This document shows, one piece after another, positions 24,410 to 30,768 of a stretch of DNA of 30,768 nt; position 1 is the stretch's first letter; each line of letters opens with the position of its first letter. The translations under genes were made by a program, and so were the position numbers. The notes below the pieces were generated by a model. It did not search any database. It saw only the letters and a program-made list of their open reading frames with translations, and was not told the origin of the DNA. The DNA is taken from positions 1 to 30,768 of the forward strand of contig JAAEOI010000112.1 of the NCBI GenBank assembly GCA_024244665.1. Reading direction: 5' to 3'. This stretch comes from Bacteroidota bacterium (GTDB taxonomy: Bacteria; Bacteroidota; Bacteroidia; Bacteroidales; GCA-2748055).

Positions 24410-24438
24410 AAAAACCCGGTACAGCGACCGGGTTTTTT
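24410..24438 (-). terminator. Rho-independent terminator after the sugar transporter gene
   Basis: AAAACCCGGT-ACAGCG-ACCGGGTTTT is a perfect 10-bp stem with a 6-nt loop, flanked by A/T runs, so it can act in either direction. On the minus strand it lies 53 nt past the transporter stop codon and ends in five T residues. It also insulates the nitroreductase gene. Confidence 0.8.
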
Positions 24439-24490
24439 GCTTCCTTATATCTCTAAGGTTACAGGCTATTGGAATAAGCAGCCTATAATT

Positions 24491-25927
24491 CTATTTTCCC
24501 AGTTTTCTGGGTTTTCCTCCCTTTTTCCAATGCTCCTCAATCTTCTCAAGCGGAATACCCTTGGTTTCCGGAATGAAGAAATAACCCCAAACGATTCCAA
24601 TCAGCGCTACAGCGGCAAAAATCCAGAATACGCTACCCACACAGGACGGACATACTTCCGACAGGTCCTGCCCATCAGGCACAACCACCTCTTTTGCATT
24701 TCCAATGGCACTGGCCATTTTAAAAAAGGTCCATACAACAAGGGTATTAAAGCCCCAGTTTGAGAGTGAACCGATGGAAGCACCCAATCCACGAACCCTG
24801 GTGGGGAATACCTCGGTAATGATCAACCAGCCCAGCGGCCCGAGACTAATGGCAAAGAAGGCAATGTAAACCAGCATGGAAATCACCAGGAACCATTTCC
24901 CGGCTCCGGGAAGCATGAAACCAAGACCCATGCATACCAGTGCAACCGTAATACCAGAAAGGCCGATGAAATAGAGTTTCCTTCTTCCCAGTTTGTCAAT
25001 GATGAACAGGGAGAGAATGGTAAAGAGCACATTCACAACGCCCACAATCACAGAGGCTGCAATGGCTGCTTCAGCACCTTCAAATCCTGCTGCCAGGAAG
25101 ATTTTCGGACTGTAGTAAATCACGGTATTGATCCCCACAAACTGTTGGAAGAACATAATACCCATGGCAATAATCAGTGCATTTCTCAGCCAGGGTTTAA
25201 AGAGCTCTTTCCAGCTTGCCTTGCTCGCATCAATGGCGATATCGCTTTTCATGACAGAGATGGAGCTGTCAATAATCTCCGCATCTTCAATCTTGTCTAA
25301 TATTTTCCGGGCCTCCTCTTCACGGCCCTTGCTCATCAGCCAGCGGGGAGTCTCAGGCAGGAAGAACATCCCGATAAAAAGAATAAGTGCAGGAATTACT
25401 CCTACCCACAGCATCGGGCGCCAGCACTCCAGGTCATTATTATCAGCAAGTGCACTGTCGCTGAGGTAAGCCGTAAGAATACCCACGGTAATCAGCAACT
25501 GGAACATGGAGACGAGGGTTCCCCTGATTTTTGTGGGTGAGATCTCCGAGATATACAGCGGAACAGCAAAGGATGAAACACCGATGGCCAGTCCAAGATA
25601 AAAACGGGAGATCATCAATTGGGTTACAGTTGGCGCCAGGCCTGTCCAGACAGCCCCTGTGGCAAATATGAAAGCCGAAGCAAGGATCACCTTCTTGCGT
25701 CCCAGGATATCAGTAATGACTCCAGTAAGCAGGGCTCCGACAACAGCTCCGATAAGACCCAGTGCGGTAACATTCTCAATCTGTGAATCAGTTAATTCAA
25801 AATAATCCTGCAAAAATGGAATCGCACCGGAGATCACCCCTGTATCAAAGCCGAAAAGGAGTCCGCCTGTGGCCGCAATACTTGCGATCACAATGACTAC
25901 ACCCTTATTACTCCTGTTCTCAGTCAT
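24491..25927 (-). CDS. MFS sugar/H+ symporter (sugar porter family, XylE-like)
   Basis: The 478-aa inner-membrane transporter has 12 predicted helices and clear sugar-porter signatures: GFDTGVISGAIPFL in TM1, GRKKVI after TM2, RFYLGLAIGVSS with PLYISEISPTKIRG, PETPRWLMSKGR after TM6, QQFVGINTVIYYSP in TM7, DKLGRRKLYF, GPLGWLIITEVFPTRVRG in TM10, and PETKGIPLEKIEEHW at the C-terminus. An extra loop with a cysteine pair (EVCPSCVG) lies between the last helices. It imports a hexose or pentose with protons. The exact sugar cannot be read from sequence, and no kinase or isomerase lies beside it. A good promoter-like pair and its own terminator indicate a single-gene transcript. Confidence 0.93.
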   Translation of the reverse strand: MTENRSNKGVVIVIASIAATGGLLFGFDTGVISGAIPFLQDYFELTDSQIENVTALGLIGAVVGALLTGVITDILGRKKVILASAFIFATGAVWTGLAPTVTQLMISRFYLGLAIGVSSFAVPLYISEISPTKIRGTLVSMFQLLITVGILTAYLSDSALADNNDLECWRPMLWVGVIPALILFIGMFFLPETPRWLMSKGREEEARKILDKIEDAEIIDSSISVMKSDIAIDASKASWKELFKPWLRNALIIAMGIMFFQQFVGINTVIYYSPKIFLAAGFEGAEAAIAASVIVGVVNVLFTILSLFIIDKLGRRKLYFIGLSGITVALVCMGLGFMLPGAGKWFLVISMLVYIAFFAISLGPLGWLIITEVFPTRVRGLGASIGSLSNWGFNTLVVWTFFKMASAIGNAKEVVVPDGQDLSEVCPSCVGSVFWIFAAVALIGIVWGYFFIPETKGIPLEKIEEHWKKGGKPRKLGK

Positions 25928-25960
25928 GGTAATTATGAATTTTTCTGTTTTTGAAAGCTG

Positions 25961-25993
25961 TAAATATAAATCACTTTGTGAGATTTCGACAAA
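25961..25993 (-). promoter_or_regulatory. Candidate promoter of the sugar transporter gene
   Basis: On the minus strand ATTTG (-33-like, TTTG at 25993-25990) is followed after 21 nt by TATATTTA (25968-25961), one base off TAnnTTTG. The box lies 33 nt upstream of the ATG at 25927. Confidence 0.45.
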
Positions 25994-26057
25994 TTTGCCC
26001 CTTCTTTAAATTCATTCTACCCAATTGAATTTCTGACCATTGCTCTGATTGACTGGC

Positions 26058-26088
26058 TTTTGAAATATGCAAAATTTTCTTATATTGC
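26058..26088 (+). promoter_or_regulatory. Candidate promoter of the START-like gene
   Basis: TTTTG (26058-26062) is followed after 18 nt by TATATTGC (26081-26088), similar to the phylum's -33/-7 pattern. The ATG at 26124 follows 35 nt later. The same TATATTGC octamer occurs upstream of the ChaN-like gene at 9467-9474. Confidence 0.4.
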
Positions 26089-26123
26089 GTGTAAGCAGAT
26101 AACAAGTCAAACCCTCCTTCCTT

Positions 26124-26498
26124 ATGAAGACGAAATATGAGCTAGAGTATACACTCAATACATCTCCCTCAATTCTTTTTAACAGGATCAGCACCCCGGA
26201 AGGTTTGTCTGAGTGGTTCGCAGATGACGTGAACCTGAAAAAAGACTTATACACTTTCATATGGGAGGGAACCGAACAGGAAGCCTCTGTTGTACAAAAA
26301 AAGAACAACAAGTATATCCGTTTTCACTGGGAAGAGGATGATGAAGAGATCTTCTTCGAGTTCAGGATCCACACCGACGAACTTACCGGAGATGTGGCAC
26401 TGCTGATTACCGACTTCGCCGAAGAGGGAGAAAAAGGAGATGCTGTTGATCTTTGGGACACCCAGATTTCAGAGCTCAAACATGCCATTGGACTTTAA
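26124..26498 (+). CDS. START-like domain protein (SRPBCC fold)
   Basis: This 124-aa soluble, acidic protein resembles the Bacteroidota START-like/AHSA1-related family: YTLNTSPSILFNRISTPEGL, LSEWFADDVN, a beta-rich centre (YTFIWEGTEQEA, IRFHWEEDDEEIFFEF), and a C-terminal helix (DLWDTQISELKHAIG). The fold encloses a hydrophobic pocket, but no ligand is established for this group. It lies 66 nt upstream of the LptF/LptG-type permease. I recall this pairing from other Bacteroidota, which hints at a shared envelope-lipid role, though that is inference. A -7-like box just before the permease suggests the latter also has its own promoter. Confidence 0.85.
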   Translation: MKTKYELEYTLNTSPSILFNRISTPEGLSEWFADDVNLKKDLYTFIWEGTEQEASVVQKKNNKYIRFHWEEDDEEIFFEFRIHTDELTGDVALLITDFAEEGEKGDAVDLWDTQISELKHAIGL

Positions 26499-26520
26499 CT
26501 GCTCTTTTTTCAAAATAAAT

Positions 26521-26528
26521 TACCTTTG
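26521..26528 (+). promoter_or_regulatory. Candidate -7 box for the permease-glycosyltransferase-ribB cluster
   Basis: TACCTTTG matches TAnnTTTG exactly, 36 nt before the GTG start at 26565. A T-run precedes it at about 26504-26510, but no clear TTG -33 box is present. Confidence 0.4.
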
Positions 26529-26564
26529 TATTCGTTGAAAATGTAGGTTGCAATTGGGAGCGGT

Positions 26565-28058
26565 GTGAAAAAAATTCATCTTCTGGTCATAAAGTCATTC
26601 GTGGGTCCACTTATCCTGACTTTCTTCTTCGTGGTATTCATCCTTCTGATGCAATTCCTATGGAAGTATATTGATGACCTTATCGGGAAGGGGCTAGAAT
26701 TCAAAATTATCCTGGAGTTCCTGATCTACACCGCTGCCACACTGGTTCCTCTGGCAATTCCACTTGCTGTATTACTGGCCAGCCTGATGACCTTTGGGAA
26801 CCTGGCTGAAAACCTTGAGCTACTGGCACTAAAATCCTCAGGGGTATCACTGGTCCGGATCATGAATCCTGTTATTATCCTGACTGCATTCATTGCAGTG
26901 GCTGCATTTCTTTTCTCAAACCATGTCCTCCCTTACTCAAATCTGAAAATGAAGTCGCTGCTTTATGACATCCAACAGCAACGGCCCGAGTTAACAATCA
27001 AACCCGGTGTATTTGACAACAATCTGGAAGGCTACTCCATCCGCATCGGGGACAGGGACAGCAGGACAAGCCTTTTGAAAGACATTCTGATATTTGACCA
27101 CACCGCTAAGCAGGGCAATGTCAGCGTAACAGCTGCCGACTCGGGTTACATGAAGATGTCGGCCGATGAGAAAAACCTCCTGCTGACGCTCTATAACGGG
27201 AAATCATATATTGAACTTCAGAAACAGAAGAAAGATAGAAAGCACGTTAAAAGCTACCCCCATAGAAGGGATCAGTTCGATCAGCAGGAGATGGTCATCG
27301 AGATGACAGGCTTCGGACTTAACCGGAGCGATGAAAGGCTCTTCCGGAATTCATATTCCATGATGAACCTGGATCAGCTGCACCATTTCGACGATTCGCT
27401 TACCATCGACCGGAATGCCATCCTGGAAGAATTCCAAAGGATCATCAAAAAGTCCCTCACAGGAAAACCCAAAACAATCATGATCAACCTGTCGGCCTTT
27501 CATCCCGACTCACTGGAGAAGAGAAAAGAAACCGGGATAGAAAAGGTCCAGCATTTCCATGTGGACTCAGCCTACGCCCAGCTGAATAAGCTTGAGCGCA
27601 GAAGAGCGATCAGTCAGGCCGTCAACTTTGCAAGAAGCAACAAATCTGTCACTACTTCAAATATGGGTACAGCTGAATGGAAAATGAGCAAGTTGCGGCG
27701 CTACCAGAATGAGATCCATCGCAAATACGCCTATTCACTTCTTTGCCTGATCTTCTTTTTCATAGGTGCACCACTGGGCGCAATTATCCGGAAAGGCGGA
27801 CTGGGAATGCCGGTGATTACTAGCGTCCTGCTCTTTTTAATTTATTACATCATCTCCATGATGGGTGAGAAATTCTCACGGGAAGGCCTTGTCCCCCCCT
27901 ATTTCGGGATGTGGATATCCACCTTTATACTGGTGCCGTTAAGCATCTGGCTTACCCGTAAGGCAACACTCGATTCGGTTATATTAAACATCGAAACCTA
28001 CTTCACCTGGTTTAAGAAATTGAGACTGCGTTATAAAAACAGGCTCCGGTCCTCATGA
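26565..28058 (+). CDS. LptF/LptG-family (YjgP/YjgQ) lipopolysaccharide-export permease
   Basis: The 497-aa inner-membrane protein has N-terminal helices (about 10-32, 52-78, 98-120), a large periplasmic region (about 125-385) and three C-terminal helices (about 390-480). Family features include SFVGPLILTFFFVVFI at the start, LVPLAIPLAVLLASLMTFG, and GAPLGAIIRKGGLGMPV in the first C-terminal helix pair. E. coli LptF and LptG are about 360 aa. The extra length is a charged insert in the periplasmic part (KKDRKHVKSYPHRRDQ, IEKVQHFHVDSAYAQL). It would work with LptB ATPase to extract lipopolysaccharide. The start is GTG at 26565, supported by a GGGAG 7 nt upstream. It overlaps the next gene by 4 nt. 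Confidence 0.9.
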   Translation: MKKIHLLVIKSFVGPLILTFFFVVFILLMQFLWKYIDDLIGKGLEFKIILEFLIYTAATLVPLAIPLAVLLASLMTFGNLAENLELLALKSSGVSLVRIMNPVIILTAFIAVAAFLFSNHVLPYSNLKMKSLLYDIQQQRPELTIKPGVFDNNLEGYSIRIGDRDSRTSLLKDILIFDHTAKQGNVSVTAADSGYMKMSADEKNLLLTLYNGKSYIELQKQKKDRKHVKSYPHRRDQFDQQEMVIEMTGFGLNRSDERLFRNSYSMMNLDQLHHFDDSLTIDRNAILEEFQRIIKKSLTGKPKTIMINLSAFHPDSLEKRKETGIEKVQHFHVDSAYAQLNKLERRRAISQAVNFARSNKSVTTSNMGTAEWKMSKLRRYQNEIHRKYAYSLLCLIFFFIGAPLGAIIRKGGLGMPVITSVLLFLIYYIISMMGEKFSREGLVPPYFGMWISTFILVPLSIWLTRKATLDSVILNIETYFTWFKKLRLRYKNRLRSS

Positions 28059-29254
28059 AAATACTCCTGTTGACCAACAAGCTTCCCTATCCTCCAAAAG
28101 ACGGAGGATCCATTGCCACACTCAACATGATTACCGGTCTGAGCGATGCCGGTCACCAGGTCACCTGCCTCTCCCTGAATACTGTTAAACACAGCTTTCC
28201 CATTGAAAAGATACCAGGATCATTGAGCGGGAGAATCAGGTTTATCGGGATTCATTGTGATAGCTCCATCAGGCCCGCCAGGATGCTCTCTAACCTGCTC
28301 TTTTCAAAAATCCCCTACATTGCAGAAAGGTTTAACAAGCCGGACTTCCGTTTAAAACTGCTTCAGCTGCTCGGAGAGGAGGAGTTTGACCTTGTTCAGA
28401 TGGAGGGCCCCTACCTGGGCCACTACCTGGATACAGTACAGCAAAACAGCAGTGCGGCAATCTCTTTCCGTGCGCATAACGTGGAACACCGGATCTGGGA
28501 GAGGAAAGCTGCCAATGAAAGGTTTCCATTCAGGAGGGCTTACCTCATGAATATGGCAAAAAGGCTGAAGGAGTTCGAACTGCAGGTGGCTGAAAAATCG
28601 ACATGCCTGGTAACTATCAGTCCCCTGGATGAAAAAGCATTCAGGGAGATGGGGGTAAGAAAACCCATTATTACTATCCCCACAGGTATCGACCTTCATG
28701 AGTATCCCTCCACGGAACTGCCCGGTGAACCCTCCGTTTTCTTTATTGGCGCCCTTGACTGGCTCCCTAACCAGGAAGGACTACTCTGGTTCCTGGACCA
28801 TGTAATCGACCCACTGCGAAGTGAGGTTCCCGAAGTCACCTTCCATGTAGCCGGACGCAATGCCCCCTCATCCTTCGAAACACTACTTTCCAGAAATCAG
28901 GTGATCTACCACGGCGAAGTAGCGGATTCACAAAAATTTATAAGATCTCACCGGATTATGGTGGCCCCCCTCTTCACAGGCAGCGGGATCCGGATCAAGA
29001 TACTGGAGGCCATGGCACTGGGCAGGCCGGTCGTAACCACCCCCATCGGCATCGAAGGGATTCCGGCCCGCAACAACAGGGAGATCATGACCTCAGACGA
29101 TCCTGAAATATTTAAAAACCAGATCATTAAGCTGATCAGAGAGGAAGATACACCCCGTGATTTAGTCTCCGCGGGACGCAAACTTATTCAGGAGAATTTT
29201 AATAACTTTGGGCTCTCAACCCGGATTACCCGGTTTTTCAAAGAACAGGTATGA
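28055..29254 (+). CDS. Family 4 glycosyltransferase (GT-B fold)
   Basis: The 399-aa cytoplasmic or membrane-peripheral enzyme begins MKILLLTNKLPYPPKDGG, a typical GT4 N-terminus with an acceptor-side glycine loop. The C-terminal donor domain has FFIGALDWLPNQEGL, GSGIRIKILEAMALGRPVVT (from G309) and an E-x7-type motif spanning the ILEAMALG region that binds the nucleotide sugar. Members transfer a sugar from NDP- or GDP-sugar with retention. The acceptor is unknown. It overlaps both neighbours by 4 nt and so is probably translated with the LPS-export permease upstream and the GT2 enzyme downstream, suggesting a role in a surface or lipid-linked glycan. Confidence 0.92.
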   Translation: MKILLLTNKLPYPPKDGGSIATLNMITGLSDAGHQVTCLSLNTVKHSFPIEKIPGSLSGRIRFIGIHCDSSIRPARMLSNLLFSKIPYIAERFNKPDFRLKLLQLLGEEEFDLVQMEGPYLGHYLDTVQQNSSAAISFRAHNVEHRIWERKAANERFPFRRAYLMNMAKRLKEFELQVAEKSTCLVTISPLDEKAFREMGVRKPIITIPTGIDLHEYPSTELPGEPSVFFIGALDWLPNQEGLLWFLDHVIDPLRSEVPEVTFHVAGRNAPSSFETLLSRNQVIYHGEVADSQKFIRSHRIMVAPLFTGSGIRIKILEAMALGRPVVTTPIGIEGIPARNNREIMTSDDPEIFKNQIIKLIREEDTPRDLVSAGRKLIQENFNNFGLSTRITRFFKEQV

Positions 29255-30453
29255 TTTTAATTCAGACAATATTCTGGTTCAGTCTTTTCCTGATCTTCTA
29301 TTCCTATATCCTTTTCCCCGCCATGCTACAGTTGCTGGCCTCCCGGAAAAAGCCGGAACAGCAACCACCGGGCTACCTCCCTTTCCTCTCCATACTCATA
29401 GCTGCCTATAATGAAGAGGAGGTTATTGAAACCAAGATCCACTCCGTAATGGATTCGGACTATCCTCCCGACCGCTTTGAAATCCTGGTGGGATCGGATA
29501 ATTCCAACGACAAAACCAATGATATCCTTCTGAACCTGGATAAGGAGCATCCCCTGGTAAAAACCTTACTTTTTGAAAAACGAACCGGGAAACCCGGGGT
29601 AATCAACCACCTGGCAGAAAAAGCAGAAGGCGAGATCCTTGTGATTACAGATGCCAACGTAATGCTCGACCGGACCACCCTGAAGAACCTTGCAGGAAGT
29701 TTCCGGAACCGGGAAATCGGATTGGTGGATACACGCATGGTAAACACCACATTAAAAAAGGATGGCATATCCCACCAGGAGAAATTTTACATAGGGCGAG
29801 AGGTAAGGATCAAACACCAGGAGAGTATTCTCTGGGGTAGTATGATGGGGCCTTTCGGAGGGTGTTATGCTGTCAGGAAATCAAATTACACTGCGGTTCC
29901 CACTTATTTTCTGGTGGATGATTTTTATGTCAATATGTCAGTACTGAAGCAGGGTTTCCAATGCGTGAGCAACATCAGTGCCAATGTGTATGAGGATGTC
30001 TCCAACGACCTCATGGAGGAGTTTCGTAGAAAAAAACGGATCTCTGCCGGAAACTTTCAGAACCTGCAGAAATTCAGATCCCTGCTAATTTCCCGCCGCC
30101 CCGGAGTGGCTTTCTGTTTTCTCTCCCACAAAGTCATCCGCTGGGTCGTCCCCATGCTGGTTTTGGTCAGCCTGGGTACCTCACTCTACCTGGGACTCAG
30201 CCAGACCGATCAGATCCTCCCCCTCCTTAGAAAGCTCTACCTGGCATTTGCCCTGGCTCAACTTATATTCATTTTGATTCCTCTTATTGACCAAATCCTG
30301 CGGATAATAGGAATCCATGTTTTACCTTTGCGCTTTGTTTCACATTTTGTATTAATGAATCTGGCCCTTCTGGCCGGTTTCTTTAGATATTTAGGAGGTA
30401 TAAAAAGCAATGTCTGGCAACCTACAAGGAGAAATCAGGGTCGAGTTAAATAG
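29251..30453 (+). CDS. Membrane-bound family 2 glycosyltransferase
   Basis: The 400-aa protein has an N-terminal membrane helix (about 2-28), a GT-A catalytic domain (about 45-270) and three or so C-terminal helices (about 290-385). Motifs include [31 protein letters not shown] (nucleotide-binding aspartate), ITDANVML with T133-D134 as the DxD-like metal site, and [11 protein letters not shown] followed by VDDFYV with the probable catalytic aspartates. [12 protein letters not shown] stands where processive enzymes carry QxxRW. The topology resembles polysaccharide or lipid-linked sugar synthases. The product is unknown. It overlaps the GT4 gene by 4 nt, and ribB begins inside its last 44 nt. 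Confidence 0.92.
   Translation: MILIQTIFWFSLFLIFYSYILFPAMLQLLASRKKPEQQPPGYLPFLSILIAAYNEEEVIETKIHSVMDSDYPPDRFEILVGSDNSNDKTNDILLNLDKEHPLVKTLLFEKRTGKPGVINHLAEKAEGEILVITDANVMLDRTTLKNLAGSFRNREIGLVDTRMVNTTLKKDGISHQEKFYIGREVRIKHQESILWGSMMGPFGGCYAVRKSNYTAVPTYFLVDDFYVNMSVLKQGFQCVSNISANVYEDVSNDLMEEFRRKKRISAGNFQNLQKFRSLLISRRPGVAFCFLSHKVIRWVVPMLVLVSLGTSLYLGLSQTDQILPLLRKLYLAFALAQLIFILIPLIDQILRIIGIHVLPLRFVSHFVLMNLALLAGFFRYLGGIKSNVWQPTRRNQGRVK
30393..30399 (+). promoter_or_regulatory. Canonical Shine-Dalgarno for ribB inside the GT2 gene
   Basis: AGGAGGT lies 10 nt before the ribB ATG at 30410 and within the GT2 coding region. Most genes here lack such a strong site, so this one fixes the ribB start and suggests independent loading of ribosomes. 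Confidence 0.7.
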
Positions 30454-30768
30454 CATCGAAGAGGCTCTTGAGGAGATAAAGAACGGGAAAACCATCATCG
30501 TAGTGGATGATGAAGACCGTGAGAATGAGGGAGATTTCATAGCTGCGGCCGAGCTGATCACCCCCGAAACCGTTAATTTCATGGCTACCCATGGCAAGGG
30601 GCTGATCTGTGCATCACTTTCCGAGGAGCGATGCAAAGAGCTGGACCTGCCCATGATGGTCACATCCAATACGAGCAGTCACGCCACCGCTTTCACAGTC
30701 TCGGTAGACCTGATTGGGCACGGAACCACCACTGGCATATCCGCTTCGGATCGGGCAAAAACACTGAG
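30410..30768 (+). CDS. ribB: 3,4-dihydroxy-2-butanone-4-phosphate synthase, possibly bifunctional RibBA (3' end outside window)
   Basis: 119 codons are present. The frame is open to the window edge, so whether a GTP cyclohydrolase II domain follows (RibBA, common in this phylum) cannot be seen. The N-terminal motif [11 protein letters not shown] (residues 33-43) carries the acidic Mg2+ and substrate-binding residues of the RibB family. THGKGLIC and TAFTVSVD, and [15 protein letters not shown] near the edge, are further hallmarks. The enzyme converts ribulose 5-phosphate to the four-carbon unit of riboflavin plus formate, in the cytoplasm. The start at 30410 lies 44 nt inside the GT2 gene and has a strong AGGAGGT. 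Co-transcription with the glycosyltransferases is likely. Confidence 0.93.
   Translation, partial: MSGNLQGEIRVELNSIEEALEEIKNGKTIIVVDDEDRENEGDFIAAAELITPETVNFMATHGKGLICASLSEERCKELDLPMMVTSNTSSHATAFTVSVDLIGHGTTTGISASDRAKTL

Noticed and set aside
1..30768. CRISPR array, tRNA/rRNA genes, prophage or defence system
   Set aside because: No regularly spaced repeats, cloverleaf or rRNA signature, integrase, phage structural gene or recognised defence gene was found.

Overview
The window looks like a chromosomal segment of a Bacteroidota bacterium, probably a Bacteroidales or Marinilabiliales relative. This is inferred from gene content: an outer-membrane receptor with an N-terminal carboxypeptidase-regulatory-like domain, a secreted beta-propeller protein ending in a type IX secretion (type A) sorting tail, an OmpA-family protein with PD40 repeats, a START-like protein beside an LptF/LptG permease, few Shine-Dalgarno sites, and several TAnnTTTG-like -7 boxes. 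No tRNA, rRNA, CRISPR array, intact insertion sequence or prophage was recognised.

Layout. 1-3934 (minus): a TonB-dependent receptor whose C-terminus runs off the window, then a secreted propeller protein. 4199-5278 (minus): a flavin-dependent nitronate monooxygenase/enoyl-reductase-like enzyme with a C-terminal cysteine cluster. 5279-5835: a gene-poor stretch. 5836-6927: two small membrane proteins of unknown role. 7036-10450 (plus): a small doubtful ORF, an M1-type metallopeptidase lipoprotein and a ChaN-like protein with a methionine-rich segment. 10597-15246 (minus): an OmpA/SPOR envelope protein, the 3' remnant of a metallo-beta-lactamase-fold hydrolase gene, and a membrane-bound SpoIIE-type phosphatase. 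15319-21504 (minus): a complete efflux operon read as tetR, tolC, membrane fusion protein, RND pump. Two of its three junctions are ATGA overlaps, and a 31-bp palindrome sits just upstream of tetR.

21641-23866 (plus) is a class A penicillin-binding protein, convergent with and overlapping a nitroreductase gene (minus). A clear hairpin terminator separates the nitroreductase from a sugar/H+ symporter gene (minus). 26124-30768 (plus) is a compact cluster: START-like protein, LptF/LptG-type permease, a family 4 glycosyltransferase, a family 2 glycosyltransferase, and the start of ribB or ribBA. The last four genes overlap one another by 4, 4 and 44 nt and are probably co-transcribed.

Themes. 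Most genes concern the cell envelope: outer-membrane uptake, secretion, peptidoglycan synthesis and anchoring, drug or metal efflux, lipopolysaccharide export and sugar transfer. I see no convincing new multi-gene system. The best leads are the palindromic operator at the head of the efflux operon, the glycosyltransferase pair placed between lptF/G and ribB, the cysteine motif in the flavoenzyme, the methionine-rich ChaN segment, and the truncated hydrolase gene. Protein-family calls come from reading motifs by eye. No database search was run.
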